This document shows positions 15,901 to 23,731 of a stretch of 64,000 nucleotides of DNA, piece after piece (the stretch's first letter is position 1; each line of letters starts with the position of its first letter). This stretch comes from an uncultured Sphingomonas sp. (lineage in GTDB: Bacteria; Pseudomonadota; Alphaproteobacteria; Sphingomonadales; Sphingomonadaceae). A program made the translations under genes and the position numbers. Location of the stretch: the NCBI RefSeq assembly GCF_946478955.1, contig NZ_CAMLDL010000008.1, forward strand, positions 58,764 through 122,763, in the 5' to 3' direction. The notes beneath the pieces are model-generated. The model saw nothing but the letters and a program-made list of their open reading frames with translations. It did no database searches and was not told the DNA's origin.

Positions 15901-16970
15901 ACAAGATGGCCAAGATTGAACAGGATGGCGCAACCGCCGTTGGGACAAATTCCCCCGACGTTGCAGATGCGCCCGCGTCGGCCAAACGCAGCCGAAAGCG
16001 GATAGCGATCCTGCTGTCGGTTCCGCTGATCCTGGCGGCGGTCGGCCTATACTTCTGGCTGACGAGTGGCCGTACGGTGGAAACCGACAATGCCTATATC
16101 AAGCAGGATATTACTGCCATCTCGACGCAAGTGAACGGACCGGTTTCGGCCGTTTATGTCCGCGAAAATCAGCATGTGAATGCCGGTGACCTTCTCTACC
16201 GTATTGATCCGCGCCCATTTGTGGCGGCACTTCATTCGGCGGAGGCGCAGCTCGCATCGGCGCGGCTGCAGACGTCGCAGCTTGAGGTCGAAGCGGCAGG
16301 TACCGGCGGCACCATCGTTGGCGCGCAGGCTAACGTCCAGATCACGGAGCGCGCGCTTTCCCGGCAGGCGCAGCTGCTGAAAGACGGATTTACGACCCGC
16401 GCAAATTATGACGATGCGGTCAACGAAGTCGCCAAGGCGCGCGCCCAATTATCGGAAGCGCAGGCTGCGTCGAACAACGCCCATGCCGCCGTCGCACCAA
16501 ACGGCAATCAGCCGCAGATCGCTGCGGCCATCGCGGCCGTTGAAAAGGCACGCCTCGACCTTTCGCACACGGAGATCCGCGCACCGGTCAGCGGTACGAT
16601 TGCCAAGTCCGAACGGCTGCTCGTCGGGCAAAGCGCCATTACCGGCGTTGCCATGCTGTCGATTGTCGCGGATACGCAGGCCTGGGTGGAAGCGAATTTC
16701 AAGGAAGGCGATCTTGCCCGAATGGCGCCTGGCCAGCCTGCGGAAATCACCTTTGATGCTTATCCCAAATTGAAGCTGAAGGGCCATGTATGGTCGATCG
16801 GTTCGGGGACCGGCAGTGAGTTTTCGGTGCTTCCCGCCCAAAATGCCAATGGCAATTGGGTGAAGGTAACGCAGCGCGTCCCGGTGCGGATTGCATTTGA
16901 CGAAAAACCGCCCCGGCAAATGATCGCGGGCCTCAGCTCCGACGTCGAAGTTCGCGTCGACGGCAAGTAA
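15897..16970 (+). CDS. emrA: HlyD-family periplasmic adaptor, EmrA-like
   Basis: A 357-residue membrane-fusion protein of a tripartite drug efflux pump. One N-terminal transmembrane helix (about 33-55, IAILLSVPLILAAVGLYFWL) is followed by TDNAYIKQDI, the EmrA hallmark, then a biotinyl-lipoyl-like domain, a coiled-coil hairpin (about 110-220) and a beta-barrel part with DLSHTEIRAPVSGTI. It links the inner-membrane EmrB transporter to an outer-membrane channel, whose gene is not in this window. It overlaps marR by 4 nt and is followed 5 bp later by emrB. Confidence 0.92.
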   Translation: MNKMAKIEQDGATAVGTNSPDVADAPASAKRSRKRIAILLSVPLILAAVGLYFWLTSGRTVETDNAYIKQDITAISTQVNGPVSAVYVRENQHVNAGDLLYRIDPRPFVAALHSAEAQLASARLQTSQLEVEAAGTGGTIVGAQANVQITERALSRQAQLLKDGFTTRANYDDAVNEVAKARAQLSEAQAASNNAHAAVAPNGNQPQIAAAIAAVEKARLDLSHTEIRAPVSGTIAKSERLLVGQSAITGVAMLSIVADTQAWVEANFKEGDLARMAPGQPAEITFDAYPKLKLKGHVWSIGSGTGSEFSVLPAQNANGNWVKVTQRVPVRIAFDEKPPRQMIAGLSSDVEVRVDGK

Positions 16971-16975
16971 GGACC

Positions 16976-18508
16976 ATGACCGAACATGAGCTGGACCCAG
17001 TCCAGCGCGCCTTGCTTACCGTCGCCGTCATGATGGCGGTGCTGATCCAGGTTCTGGATACGACGATTGCCAACGTCGCGTTGCCGCATATGCAGGCGGC
17101 ACTTGGGGCAACGCAGGAAAGCATCAACTGGGTGCTGACCAGCTATATTGTCGCGTCGGCGATCGCATTGCCCATCGCCGGTTGGCTTGCCGATCGGGTC
17201 GGGCGCAAGCGGCTTATGATTATCGCGGTGATTGGCTTCACCTTCGCGAGTTTCCTGTGCGCGGTCGCGCAGACGCTCCCCGAAATGGTCGCGTTCCGCA
17301 TCTTGCAGGGCGTGAGCGGCGCATTCCTGGTGCCGTTGGCGCAGGCCACCCTGTTCGACATCAATCCGCCGGAACGCCACGCACAGGCGATGGCGCTGTT
17401 CGGCGGCGGTATCATGATCGGGCCGATCATGGGGCCGGTTCTCGGCGGGTGGTTGACCGATAGTTTCGATTGGCGCTGGGTGTTCATGGTCAACGTCCCG
17501 GTGGGCATTGTGACCACCCTGATGTTGTTGCGGTTCATGCCCAGTGGCGGAACGGTCAAACGAAGGTTCGACATCTTCGGGTTCATTTTGCTCGGCATTG
17601 CACTTGCTGGCCTGCAAATGATGCTGGAACGTGGTCAGACGAACGACTGGTTCGACAGCGTTGAAACCTGGATTGAGGCAGGTCTGGCGATTGGCGCCGG
17701 CTGGATGTTCATTGTCCACACGATGACCAGCAAAACGCCGCTGTTCGATCGATCGATGCTGGCGGACCGCAATTTCTCGCTTGGGATGCTGTTCATGCTC
17801 GTTACGGGCGTTCTGTTGCTTGCGGGTCTCGCGCTATTGCCGCCGCTGCTCCAGAATCTCTACGGCTATTCGGTGCTTCAATCCGGTATCCTCACCATGC
17901 CGCGCGGCATCGGCACATTAATCTCCATGCTGGTCGCGGGACGGCTCGTGGGCCTTATTGATATGCGCATTCTTGTCGCTACCGGCTTGGCGCTGATGGC
18001 GTGGTCGCTTTATATGATGACAGGATTTGCGATTGATCAGGGGGCCGGACCGGTGGTGTGGAGCGGCTTGATCCAGGGCCTCGGCCTCGGTCTTGTATTC
18101 GTGACGATGCAAAGCCTCGCCTTTGCAACGCTGCAACCGCATTTCCGAACCAATGGCGCCAGCCTGCTTAACCTGTCGCGCAATATTGGCGGTTCTATCG
18201 GGATCAGTCTGGTTGCAACATTACTGGCGCGGAACATGCAGATTTCGCATGCGGACTTGGTTAGCCATGTAACCGAACAGGACCTGCCGACAATCTCGCA
18301 GGGTCTTGTTGCGCAGCTGGGCCTGCCTGCGTCGAGCGCGCTCGCCATGGTCAATGCGGAAATTACGCGTCAGGCAGCCTTCATCGCCTATCTTGATGAC
18401 TTCTGGATCATGATGTGGCTCACGGTCGCCGCCATACCGTTGGTCTTGTTGCTGCGCCCGGCCAAGCCGCCAAAACAGGGTGAAGCCGCATTGGCGATGG
18501 CGGACTGA
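16976..18508 (+). CDS. emrB: DHA2-family MFS drug exporter, EmrB/QacA type
   Basis: A 510-residue, 14-helix proton antiporter. VLDTTIANVALPHM (motif D1 of the DHA2 family, near residue 22), GWLADRVGRKRL (motif A, near residue 70) and RILQGVSGAFLVPL (motif B) are all present. A GPVLGGWL motif C follows near residue 152. With EmrA it should export hydrophobic toxic compounds, and the MarR gene upstream suggests inducible expression. Its last base is shared with the ATG of the DUF167 gene. Confidence 0.93.
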   Translation: MTEHELDPVQRALLTVAVMMAVLIQVLDTTIANVALPHMQAALGATQESINWVLTSYIVASAIALPIAGWLADRVGRKRLMIIAVIGFTFASFLCAVAQTLPEMVAFRILQGVSGAFLVPLAQATLFDINPPERHAQAMALFGGGIMIGPIMGPVLGGWLTDSFDWRWVFMVNVPVGIVTTLMLLRFMPSGGTVKRRFDIFGFILLGIALAGLQMMLERGQTNDWFDSVETWIEAGLAIGAGWMFIVHTMTSKTPLFDRSMLADRNFSLGMLFMLVTGVLLLAGLALLPPLLQNLYGYSVLQSGILTMPRGIGTLISMLVAGRLVGLIDMRILVATGLALMAWSLYMMTGFAIDQGAGPVVWSGLIQGLGLGLVFVTMQSLAFATLQPHFRTNGASLLNLSRNIGGSIGISLVATLLARNMQISHADLVSHVTEQDLPTISQGLVAQLGLPASSALAMVNAEITRQAAFIAYLDDFWIMMWLTVAAIPLVLLLRPAKPPKQGEAALAMAD

Positions 18509-18774
18509 TGCCGCTGCTATCGGTTAGGGTGACGCCGCGCTCGGCCAAGCCGGGGGTCGGGGAGTGGAAGACGGACCCTGCCGGACGCAGCTATCTTGAA
18601 GTGCGCGTTGCCGCGGCACCGACAGATGGCGCGGCCAATGAGGAGGTCGTCAAGCTTTTGGCGAAGGCTGTAGGGCTGCCCAAATCGCGGCTGTCCATCG
18701 CCAGCGGCCACACAGCGCGGCTAAAGCGGATAGACCTGCCGCTGACAGAAGATGAGGTGAGGGCGCGGCTTTAG
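18508..18774 (+). CDS. DUF167 (YggU) family protein
   Basis: A small protein of 88 residues with the full DUF167 pattern: LSVRVTPRSAKPGV at the N-terminus, then LEVRVAAAPTDGAANEEVVK and LPKSRLSIASGHTARLKRI. The function of this widespread alpha/beta protein is not established. It begins on the final base of emrB, so it is translated with the efflux operon, although family members also occur in unrelated contexts. Confidence 0.9.
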   Translation: MPLLSVRVTPRSAKPGVGEWKTDPAGRSYLEVRVAAAPTDGAANEEVVKLLAKAVGLPKSRLSIASGHTARLKRIDLPLTEDEVRARL

Positions 18775-18802
18775 ATCGCAAGCCTTAATCCCTTTGGCGG
18801 GG

Positions 18803-18826
18803 GTTTCGCGGGTGAGCGAAAGCAGG
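18803..18826. repeat. 24-bp exact repeat with hairpin (copy 1)
   Basis: GTTTCGCGGGTGAGCGAAAGCAGG in two parts: TTTCGC and GCGAAA pair around a GGGTGA loop. The same 24 bases recur inside the Hpt-like gene at 36136-36159. It resembles the small REP hairpins common between sphingomonad genes. Confidence 0.75.
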
Positions 18827-19014
18827 AATGCCGTTTCATGGCGCTCGTCATGCCGGACAGAATCTAACAATCGATGATCTAACAATCGATGCGCCGTCCG
18901 CTGTTTGCTGAAAGGTAGCGGGATCCCCGCTTTCGCGGATATGACGAGATTGCGAATTACCACTTTCCGTCCCTTCGGTCGGCGCGCAGCCCCGCGCTGA
19001 TGGATCACCAAAGG

Positions 19015-19044
19015 AAAAAGGGCGGCCCCAACGGGACCGCCCTT
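19015..19044 (-). terminator. Terminator of the rplM-rpsI operon
   Basis: On the minus strand AAGGGCGG..CCGCCCTT forms a stem with a TCCCGTTGGGG interior and is followed by TTTTTCC. It lies about 20 bp past the rpsI stop. Confidence 0.85.
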
Positions 19045-19066
19045 CCTGTTCCGATATCGGAAAGAC

Positions 19067-19624
19067 TTAGCGCTTCGAGAACTGGAAGCTGCGGCGGGCC
19101 TTGGCCTTGCCGTACTTCTTACGTTCGACGACGCGGCTGTCGCGGGTCAGGAAGCCTTCACGCTTCACCGCCGTGCGCAGCGCCGGTTCGTAACGCGATA
19201 GCGCCTGGGCGATGCCATGCTTGACCGCGCCAGCCTGGCCCGAAAGGCCGCCGCCCTTGACGGTGGCGACGACGTCATACTGGCCGGTGCGATCAGTAAC
19301 CGTGAACGGCTGGTTGATCACCAGGCGCAGCGTCGGACGAGCGAAGTACACTTCCTGGTCACGGCCGTTGACGGTGATCTTGCCGGTGCCGGGCTTCAGC
19401 CAGACGCGGGCAACGGCGTCCTTGCGGCGGCCCGTCGCATAGGCACGGCCGAACTTGTCGAGCTGCTGCTCGCGAAGCGGGGCTTCCGGCTGGGTCGACA
19501 CGACGACGGTTTCTTCGACCACGACATCGCCTTCCGGCGTTTCGGTGACGACTTCGGCCGTTTCAACGGTTTCCGCCTGGTTGGTCAGGTCGCCGAGGTC
19601 GGCGAGGCTCTTCTTGTCGGCCAT
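19067..19624 (-). CDS. rpsI: 30S ribosomal protein S9
   Basis: A 185-residue S9. The conserved part starts at about residue 58 with [20 protein letters not shown]. It ends [11 protein letters not shown], the C-terminal tail that reaches the P-site tRNA. The first 55 residues are an acidic, Val/Glu/Thr-rich extension (for example [20 protein letters not shown]) as found in sphingomonads and related alphaproteobacteria; E. coli S9 is about 130 residues. It follows rplM by 1 bp, in the standard L13-S9 order. Confidence 0.97.
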   Translation of the reverse strand: MADKKSLADLGDLTNQAETVETAEVVTETPEGDVVVEETVVVSTQPEAPLREQQLDKFGRAYATGRRKDAVARVWLKPGTGKITVNGRDQEVYFARPTLRLVINQPFTVTDRTGQYDVVATVKGGGLSGQAGAVKHGIAQALSRYEPALRTAVKREGFLTRDSRVVERKKYGKAKARRSFQFSKR

Positions 19625-19625
19625 G

Positions 19626-20105
19626 TTATGCGCCCACCTTGTTCTTGCGGTTCATCGACGCAACGTCGAGGACTTCGGGGTTCTGGCCGCCGTGCGGATG
19701 CTCGGTGCCGTTGTAGAGGTGCAGGGCGCGCATCTGGTCACGGCCCAGCGGTCCGCGCGGAATCATGCGCTCAACCGCTTTTTCAAGCACGCGCTCCGGG
19801 AAACGGCCTTCGAGCACTTTGCCCGCAGTCGTTTCCTTCAGGCCGCCGGGATAGCCGGTGTGCTTGTAGTAGATCTTGTCCTGCAGCTTCTTGCCGGTGA
19901 AGCGCACCTTGTCGGCGTTTATAACGACGACATGATCGCCGCAATCGACGTGCGGGGTAAAGCTGGGCTTATGCTTGCCGCGCAGGATGTTGGCGATGAT
20001 CGTGGCAACGCGGCCAACGACCAGTCCGTCGGCATCAATCAGATGCCATTTCTTTTCGACCTCAGCCGGCTTGGCCGACTTGGTGGTCTTCATCAGCGCC
20101 TTCAT
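19626..20105 (-). CDS. rplM: 50S ribosomal protein L13
   Basis: A 159-residue L13 with [46 protein letters not shown] and the signature [15 protein letters not shown]. Translation most likely starts at MKALMKTTK (20105), where AAAGG sits 9 nt upstream; an ATG 39 bp earlier overlaps that Shine-Dalgarno and would add non-conserved residues. It is the first gene of the rplM-rpsI operon. Confidence 0.97.
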   Translation of the reverse strand: MKALMKTTKSAKPAEVEKKWHLIDADGLVVGRVATIIANILRGKHKPSFTPHVDCGDHVVVINADKVRFTGKKLQDKIYYKHTGYPGGLKETTAGKVLEGRFPERVLEKAVERMIPRGPLGRDQMRALHLYNGTEHPHGGQNPEVLDVASMNRKNKVGA

Positions 20106-20234
20106 GGCTCTGGACCTTTCAAATATGATATGGAGCGTCACCAAATGGCGGCGCCGTTGGGCGGCCTAATCGCGGCGAAGCGGCGAAAAGTCAAGCAAAA
20201 GCAGGCGATTCTAGACGGGTAAAATAATACCGGA

Positions 20235-20552
20235 TTAGATACGCAGTTCTTGATCAATCCAATCAGCATAGCCCGAATGCAGCCGTTCGATCGGCCAGGC
20301 AGCGATGGCGGGGACGGAATAGCTGTGAAGGTCGGCGATGCGGGCGATGAGGCTGTCGGCCTTCTCGCTAGTGGTCTTGAAGATAGCAGGAACTTCGCTT
20401 GCGCTCTCAATCGCACCTTCCCATCGGTAGAAGCTGCGGCAGGGCTGAAGAATATTGACGCAGGCGGCGAGGCTTTCCTCGACCATTTGCTTGCCAATGC
20501 GCTGCGCCTCGGCGGGGTCCGCGAATACGGCGTAGACGGTGAGTATCGTCAT
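20235..20552 (-). CDS. cutA: CutA1 divalent-cation tolerance protein
   Basis: A 105-residue trimeric signalling-like protein with the CutA pattern: TVYAVFADPAEAQRIGKQMV, ESLAACVNI, SFYRWEGAIESASEVPAIFK and HSYSVPAIAAWPI. CutA was named for copper tolerance, yet its molecular role is still unsettled. The start at 20552 overlaps the stop of the heme A synthase gene (ATGA), so they are co-translated. A longer open frame upstream is a shadow of that gene. Confidence 0.92.
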   Translation of the reverse strand: MTILTVYAVFADPAEAQRIGKQMVEESLAACVNILQPCRSFYRWEGAIESASEVPAIFKTTSEKADSLIARIADLHSYSVPAIAAWPIERLHSGYADWIDQELRI

Positions 20553-21583
20553 TTGCGCTGGCTCCCCAGCACATGCGCGCCCCATACCGTCGACGCCAAA
20601 ACGAGCGCGCCAACGGCCTGATGCAGAACCGCCAGCCAAAGCTCTACCCCGGCCATCACCGTAGCAATGCCGAGGATGATCTGGGTCCCAAATGTGGCAT
20701 GGATCGCGACCGACGCCTTGCGGCACAGCGGGCGCACCTTTCGTGCGAAGATCACCAACACGACTACCACAACCCAGGCCCACCAGCGGTGCATGAAGTG
20801 GATCAGATAAGGGTCATGGGTCAGCGCGTGGCCGGTGCCCATGGACCAGTCGATACCTTGCGGCACCAGATGATCGTTCATCAGCGGCCAGGTATTGCTG
20901 ACCTGCCCGGCGCGAAGGCCCGCGACCCAGGCGCCAAGCAATAATTGAATGCCAAGCACGCCGAGGGTCAGCGCCGAAAAACCGGTCAGGCGGGCAGGTT
21001 TTGAATGTCGGTCGCGCGCCAGCCCGCGCAGATCGAGGGCTGTCCAGATAAGGCAGCCCATGGTGAACAATGCGAGCAGCAGGTGCGCGGCGAGGCGGAA
21101 ATGGCTGACCTCCGTGCGGTTCACCAGACCTGACATCACCATGTACCAGCCGAGCGCCCCTTGGGCCCCGCCAAGCGCGAACAAGGCGACGAGCCGCCAG
21201 GCATATCCTTTTGGGATCCAGCGTTTCCAGGCGAACCATACCATCGGCACGAAGAACACCACCCCGATCAGCCGTCCGATCAGCCGGTGGACCCATTCCC
21301 AAAAGAAGATGAACTTAAAGTCTGACAGGGTCATGCCCGCTGGACCGCTCACCTGCTGATATTGCGGGGTAGCCTGATAAAGCGAAAAGGCATGTTCCCA
21401 TTCGGTCTGGTTTAGGGGCGGGACAGCGCCGCTAATTGGTCTCCATTCCGTGATCGACAGTCCACTTTCCGTGAGACGGGTGATGCCGCCCACAACCACC
21501 ATCAGGAACACCATTCCCGCAACAACGAATAACCAATCGGCAATTAGACGAAGGTGGCGGGTGTCGGCGGTCGAGTCTGTCAT
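20549..21583 (-). CDS. ctaA: Heme A synthase, COX15/CtaA family
   Basis: A 344-residue inner-membrane enzyme that oxidises the C8 methyl of heme O to make heme A for aa3-type cytochrome oxidase. Eight hydrophobic segments are visible. Heme-ligand and signature pieces are GGITRLTESGLSITEW near residue 28, EWVHRLIGRLIG near residue 95, GWYMVMSGL and a late HFMHRWWAWVVV. The cytochrome oxidase subunit IV gene is elsewhere in the window (58.3 kb). cutA follows. Confidence 0.95.
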   Translation of the reverse strand: MTDSTADTRHLRLIADWLFVVAGMVFLMVVVGGITRLTESGLSITEWRPISGAVPPLNQTEWEHAFSLYQATPQYQQVSGPAGMTLSDFKFIFFWEWVHRLIGRLIGVVFFVPMVWFAWKRWIPKGYAWRLVALFALGGAQGALGWYMVMSGLVNRTEVSHFRLAAHLLLALFTMGCLIWTALDLRGLARDRHSKPARLTGFSALTLGVLGIQLLLGAWVAGLRAGQVSNTWPLMNDHLVPQGIDWSMGTGHALTHDPYLIHFMHRWWAWVVVVVLVIFARKVRPLCRKASVAIHATFGTQIILGIATVMAGVELWLAVLHQAVGALVLASTVWGAHVLGSQRK

Positions 21584-21670
21584 GGTCGCGCCCTATGACG
21601 GTTTTGCCCCGACGTGCCAACCGCCCGACACGCCAACGGCCCTATGTGCCAACAGGATGCGACGAAACGT

Positions 21671-21688
21671 GTTATGTGATGTTGTAAC
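21671..21688. promoter_or_regulatory. Candidate dyad operator upstream of merC
   Basis: GTTATGTGATGTTGTAAC has matching GTTA and TAAC ends spaced like a Fur/Zur half-site pair. A Fur-family gene lies just downstream. Internal symmetry is only partial, so this is a suggestion. Confidence 0.3.
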
Positions 21689-21717
21689 TTTAACGGGGAG
21701 ACTATATATCCTCGCGC

Positions 21718-22086
21718 ATGCCGCTGTTCGCGATCTCCACTCCTCGGCTGGACCGGATGGCTATCGGCCTGTCCGGGCTTTGCCTTGTCCATTGTCTGGC
21801 GACTTCAGTGTTGTTGGCAGTGCTGGCGAGCGCCGGAAGCGTTTTGGGGGCAGATTGGATTCATGAAGTCGGGCTGGCGTTGGCGATGGCGATGGGCGCC
21901 GTTGCACTCGGTAAGGGCGTCTTCGATCATGGCTATACGATGCCGTCGGCCGTTGGCGGCTTGGGGCTGGGGGTCATGGCCGGTGCGTTGACGATGCCGC
22001 ATGACGGTACCGAAGCGGTCTATACCATGTTGGGTGTGGCGATACTGGCTCTCGGACACCGGCTTAACCATATTGCAGGCGAATAG
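21718..22086 (+). CDS. MerC-domain membrane protein
   Basis: A 122-residue integral membrane protein with four hydrophobic segments. It begins DRMAIGLSGLCLVHCLATSV; the paired cysteines in CLVHC are the metal-handling site of MerC, and RLDRMAIGLS is the usual lead-in. MerC itself imports Hg(II) in mercury operons. Here there is no merA/merR, and the next gene is a Fur/Zur regulator, so zinc or another metal is as likely as mercury. No good Shine-Dalgarno directly precedes the ATG. Confidence 0.85.
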   Translation: MPLFAISTPRLDRMAIGLSGLCLVHCLATSVLLAVLASAGSVLGADWIHEVGLALAMAMGAVALGKGVFDHGYTMPSAVGGLGLGVMAGALTMPHDGTEAVYTMLGVAILALGHRLNHIAGE

Positions 22087-22129
22087 CTGCTTGCTTGCGG
22101 AGGGGTCTGCGGGCTCCTATCTTCAGCCT

Positions 22130-22588
22130 ATGGGTGCACATCAACATCTTCATCACAAGGGCGATTCGCTCCGGGACGCTGCTGCACGCCGTATGGTTGA
22201 GCGCGGCGAGCAGTGGACCGATATGCGGGCGGCAGTGTTTGACGCGCTTGCCGGTTTCGAAAAGCCCGCTTCTGCATATGATATCGCGGACGCTGTAGGG
22301 AAAGCGCGCGGCAAGCGCGTCGCCGCCAATAGCGTCTATCGCATTCTGGATTTGTTTGTCGGCTCCAACCTTGCTCGACGGGTTGAAAGCGTCAACGCAT
22401 ATGTCGCCAACGAGCATCCTGGCTGTTTGCACGATTGCATTTTCCTGATTTGCGACACGTGCGGAAGCGCAACGCATATCGACAATGACAAATTGTCTGA
22501 TGGCGTTCGACATGCCGCCGAAGATGCCGGGTTTGCCGAAGTGCGACCGGTAATTGAGGTCCGCGGTCGCTGCGGCGACTGTAGCTGA
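22130..22588 (+). CDS. zur: Fur-family transcriptional regulator, Zur-like
   Basis: A 152-residue repressor. The winged helix has DMRAAVFDALAGFEKPASAY and ANSVYRILDLFVGSNLARRV. The C-terminal part has the sensory His cluster HPGCLHDCIFLICDTCGSA and a terminal CGDC, giving two CxxC pairs for the structural zinc. The FLICDTCG form and the His-rich N-terminus (AHQHLHHKGD) are more like Zur than Fur. It would repress zinc uptake when zinc is plentiful. The start at 22130 is the best ATG; the upstream frame overlaps merC. Confidence 0.85.
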   Translation: MGAHQHLHHKGDSLRDAAARRMVERGEQWTDMRAAVFDALAGFEKPASAYDIADAVGKARGKRVAANSVYRILDLFVGSNLARRVESVNAYVANEHPGCLHDCIFLICDTCGSATHIDNDKLSDGVRHAAEDAGFAEVRPVIEVRGRCGDCS

Positions 22589-22613
22589 TTAGGGCGAAAG
22601 CCGAGCGCGCGTG

Positions 22614-23171
22614 ATGCCGACGATGGAAATGGTCGCCGTCACGCTGGGCATCATCAACGTCGCCCTCGTCGTGAAGCGGTCGATCTGGAACTATCCGTTC
22701 GGGCTCGCCATGGTCGCGCTCTATTTCGTCATATTCCTAGAGACGAAGCTTTATTCGGATGTCATCCTTCAGCTGTTTTTCTTTGTGATCCAGATCTACG
22801 GCTGGTGGGCCTGGTCCCGCGCGCCGCAGGTCGATCATGGGGTCGCCGTCACCAACATGGCCAACGATGCTCGAATACGATGGATCGCCGCCACCGTGTT
22901 TGCCAGCCTGGCCTGGGGGTTAATAATGCATCGCTTCACCGATGCCGCCGCCCCCTTTGTCGACGCGACGGTTGCCGGGCTAAGCGTTGCCGCACAGTTT
23001 CTGCAATCGCTTCGTCGCGTGGAATGTTGGATGCTGTGGATTGCGGCAGATGCGGTTGCCATCGGCCTTTATGCGTGGAAAGGATTGGCGCTAACCTCTG
23101 GTCTTTACGGCCTGTTCCTTATCCTCGCCATTGTCGGCTTGATCGATTGGCGTAAAAAGTTGGCGCAATGA
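22614..23171 (+). CDS. pnuC: Nicotinamide riboside/mononucleotide transporter PnuC
   Basis: A 185-residue, seven-helix facilitator of the PnuC (SWEET-like) fold. It shows IWNYPFGLAMVALYFVIFLE, the family W-x-Y-P-F-G motif, then QIYGWWAW and LRRVECWMLWIAADAVAIGL. PnuC proteins let nicotinamide riboside in, where it is trapped by phosphorylation. The downstream gene, overlapping by 4 nt, is exactly such a kinase. A GTG three bases earlier is an alternative start. Confidence 0.93.
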   Translation: MPTMEMVAVTLGIINVALVVKRSIWNYPFGLAMVALYFVIFLETKLYSDVILQLFFFVIQIYGWWAWSRAPQVDHGVAVTNMANDARIRWIAATVFASLAWGLIMHRFTDAAAPFVDATVAGLSVAAQFLQSLRRVECWMLWIAADAVAIGLYAWKGLALTSGLYGLFLILAIVGLIDWRKKLAQ

Positions 23172-23692
23172 CTGTAGTAGTTCTTTTTGGTGCGGAAAGT
23201 ACGGGGAAAACCCAATTGGGGAGGGCGCTCAGTGCGCGGTATGGGACCATCTTCCTGCCCGAATTCGGTCGATCCTATTGCGAGATAAACGGCACCGACT
23301 GCACGCGGGCTGACCTTTTGGAAATCGGTGAATGGCAACAGAAAAATATCGCGGAAGCACGTGACGACGGGCGCCTCATCATCAGCGATACCGATGCACT
23401 GATGACCGCCGCGTGGGCGATGATGATGCTCGGCGAGGTTCCGGGCGAATTGCTTGAAGCGCCCAAGGCGCAGCTTTACCTGTTTTGTCGTGCGGACACC
23501 CCGTTCATCGATGATGGCCTGCGGGTCTACGGAAATCCCGAGGATCGCGACCGGTTTGATCAGGTGTGCGAAACTCTGTTGGTCGAACATGCGCCGCGCC
23601 GCGTGGATATAGTTGGTAGTTGGGACGAGCGAATGAACCGCGCCTGCGATGCGGTTGAAATGCTGATCTCGGAAACCAAATCGGCGGTTTGA
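23168..23692 (+). CDS. nadR: NadR-like nicotinamide riboside kinase domain protein
   Basis: A 174-residue P-loop kinase matching only the C-terminal ribosylnicotinamide kinase part of NadR. It has Walker A GAESTGKTQLGRAL at residue 8, LPEFGRSYCE, EIGEWQQKNI and IISDTDALMT. The N-terminal repressor helix-turn-helix and the NMN adenylyltransferase domain of E. coli NadR are missing. It should convert nicotinamide riboside entering through PnuC to NMN, for NAD made by a separate adenylyltransferase. Confidence 0.92.
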   Translation: MTVVVLFGAESTGKTQLGRALSARYGTIFLPEFGRSYCEINGTDCTRADLLEIGEWQQKNIAEARDDGRLIISDTDALMTAAWAMMMLGEVPGELLEAPKAQLYLFCRADTPFIDDGLRVYGNPEDRDRFDQVCETLLVEHAPRRVDIVGSWDERMNRACDAVEMLISETKSAV

Positions 23693-23731
23693 GGTTCGAC
23701 ACCCGCTTGCAACGGGGCTAAGGCGAGGTCC

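Larger units (their letters stand above)
18775..19066. repeat. Intergenic REP-like region with tandem 15-mer
   Basis: No gene is seen in these 292 bp. The stretch holds the 24-bp hairpin repeat, a perfect tandem duplication of ATCTAACAATCGATG (18862-18876 and 18877-18891), a second REP-like element GCGGGATCCCCGCTTTCGCGG at about 18917-18937 followed by ATATGACGAG, and the rpsI terminator. The CCCGCTTTCGCGG..ATGACG pattern is typical of dispersed sphingomonad repeats. Confidence 0.6.
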
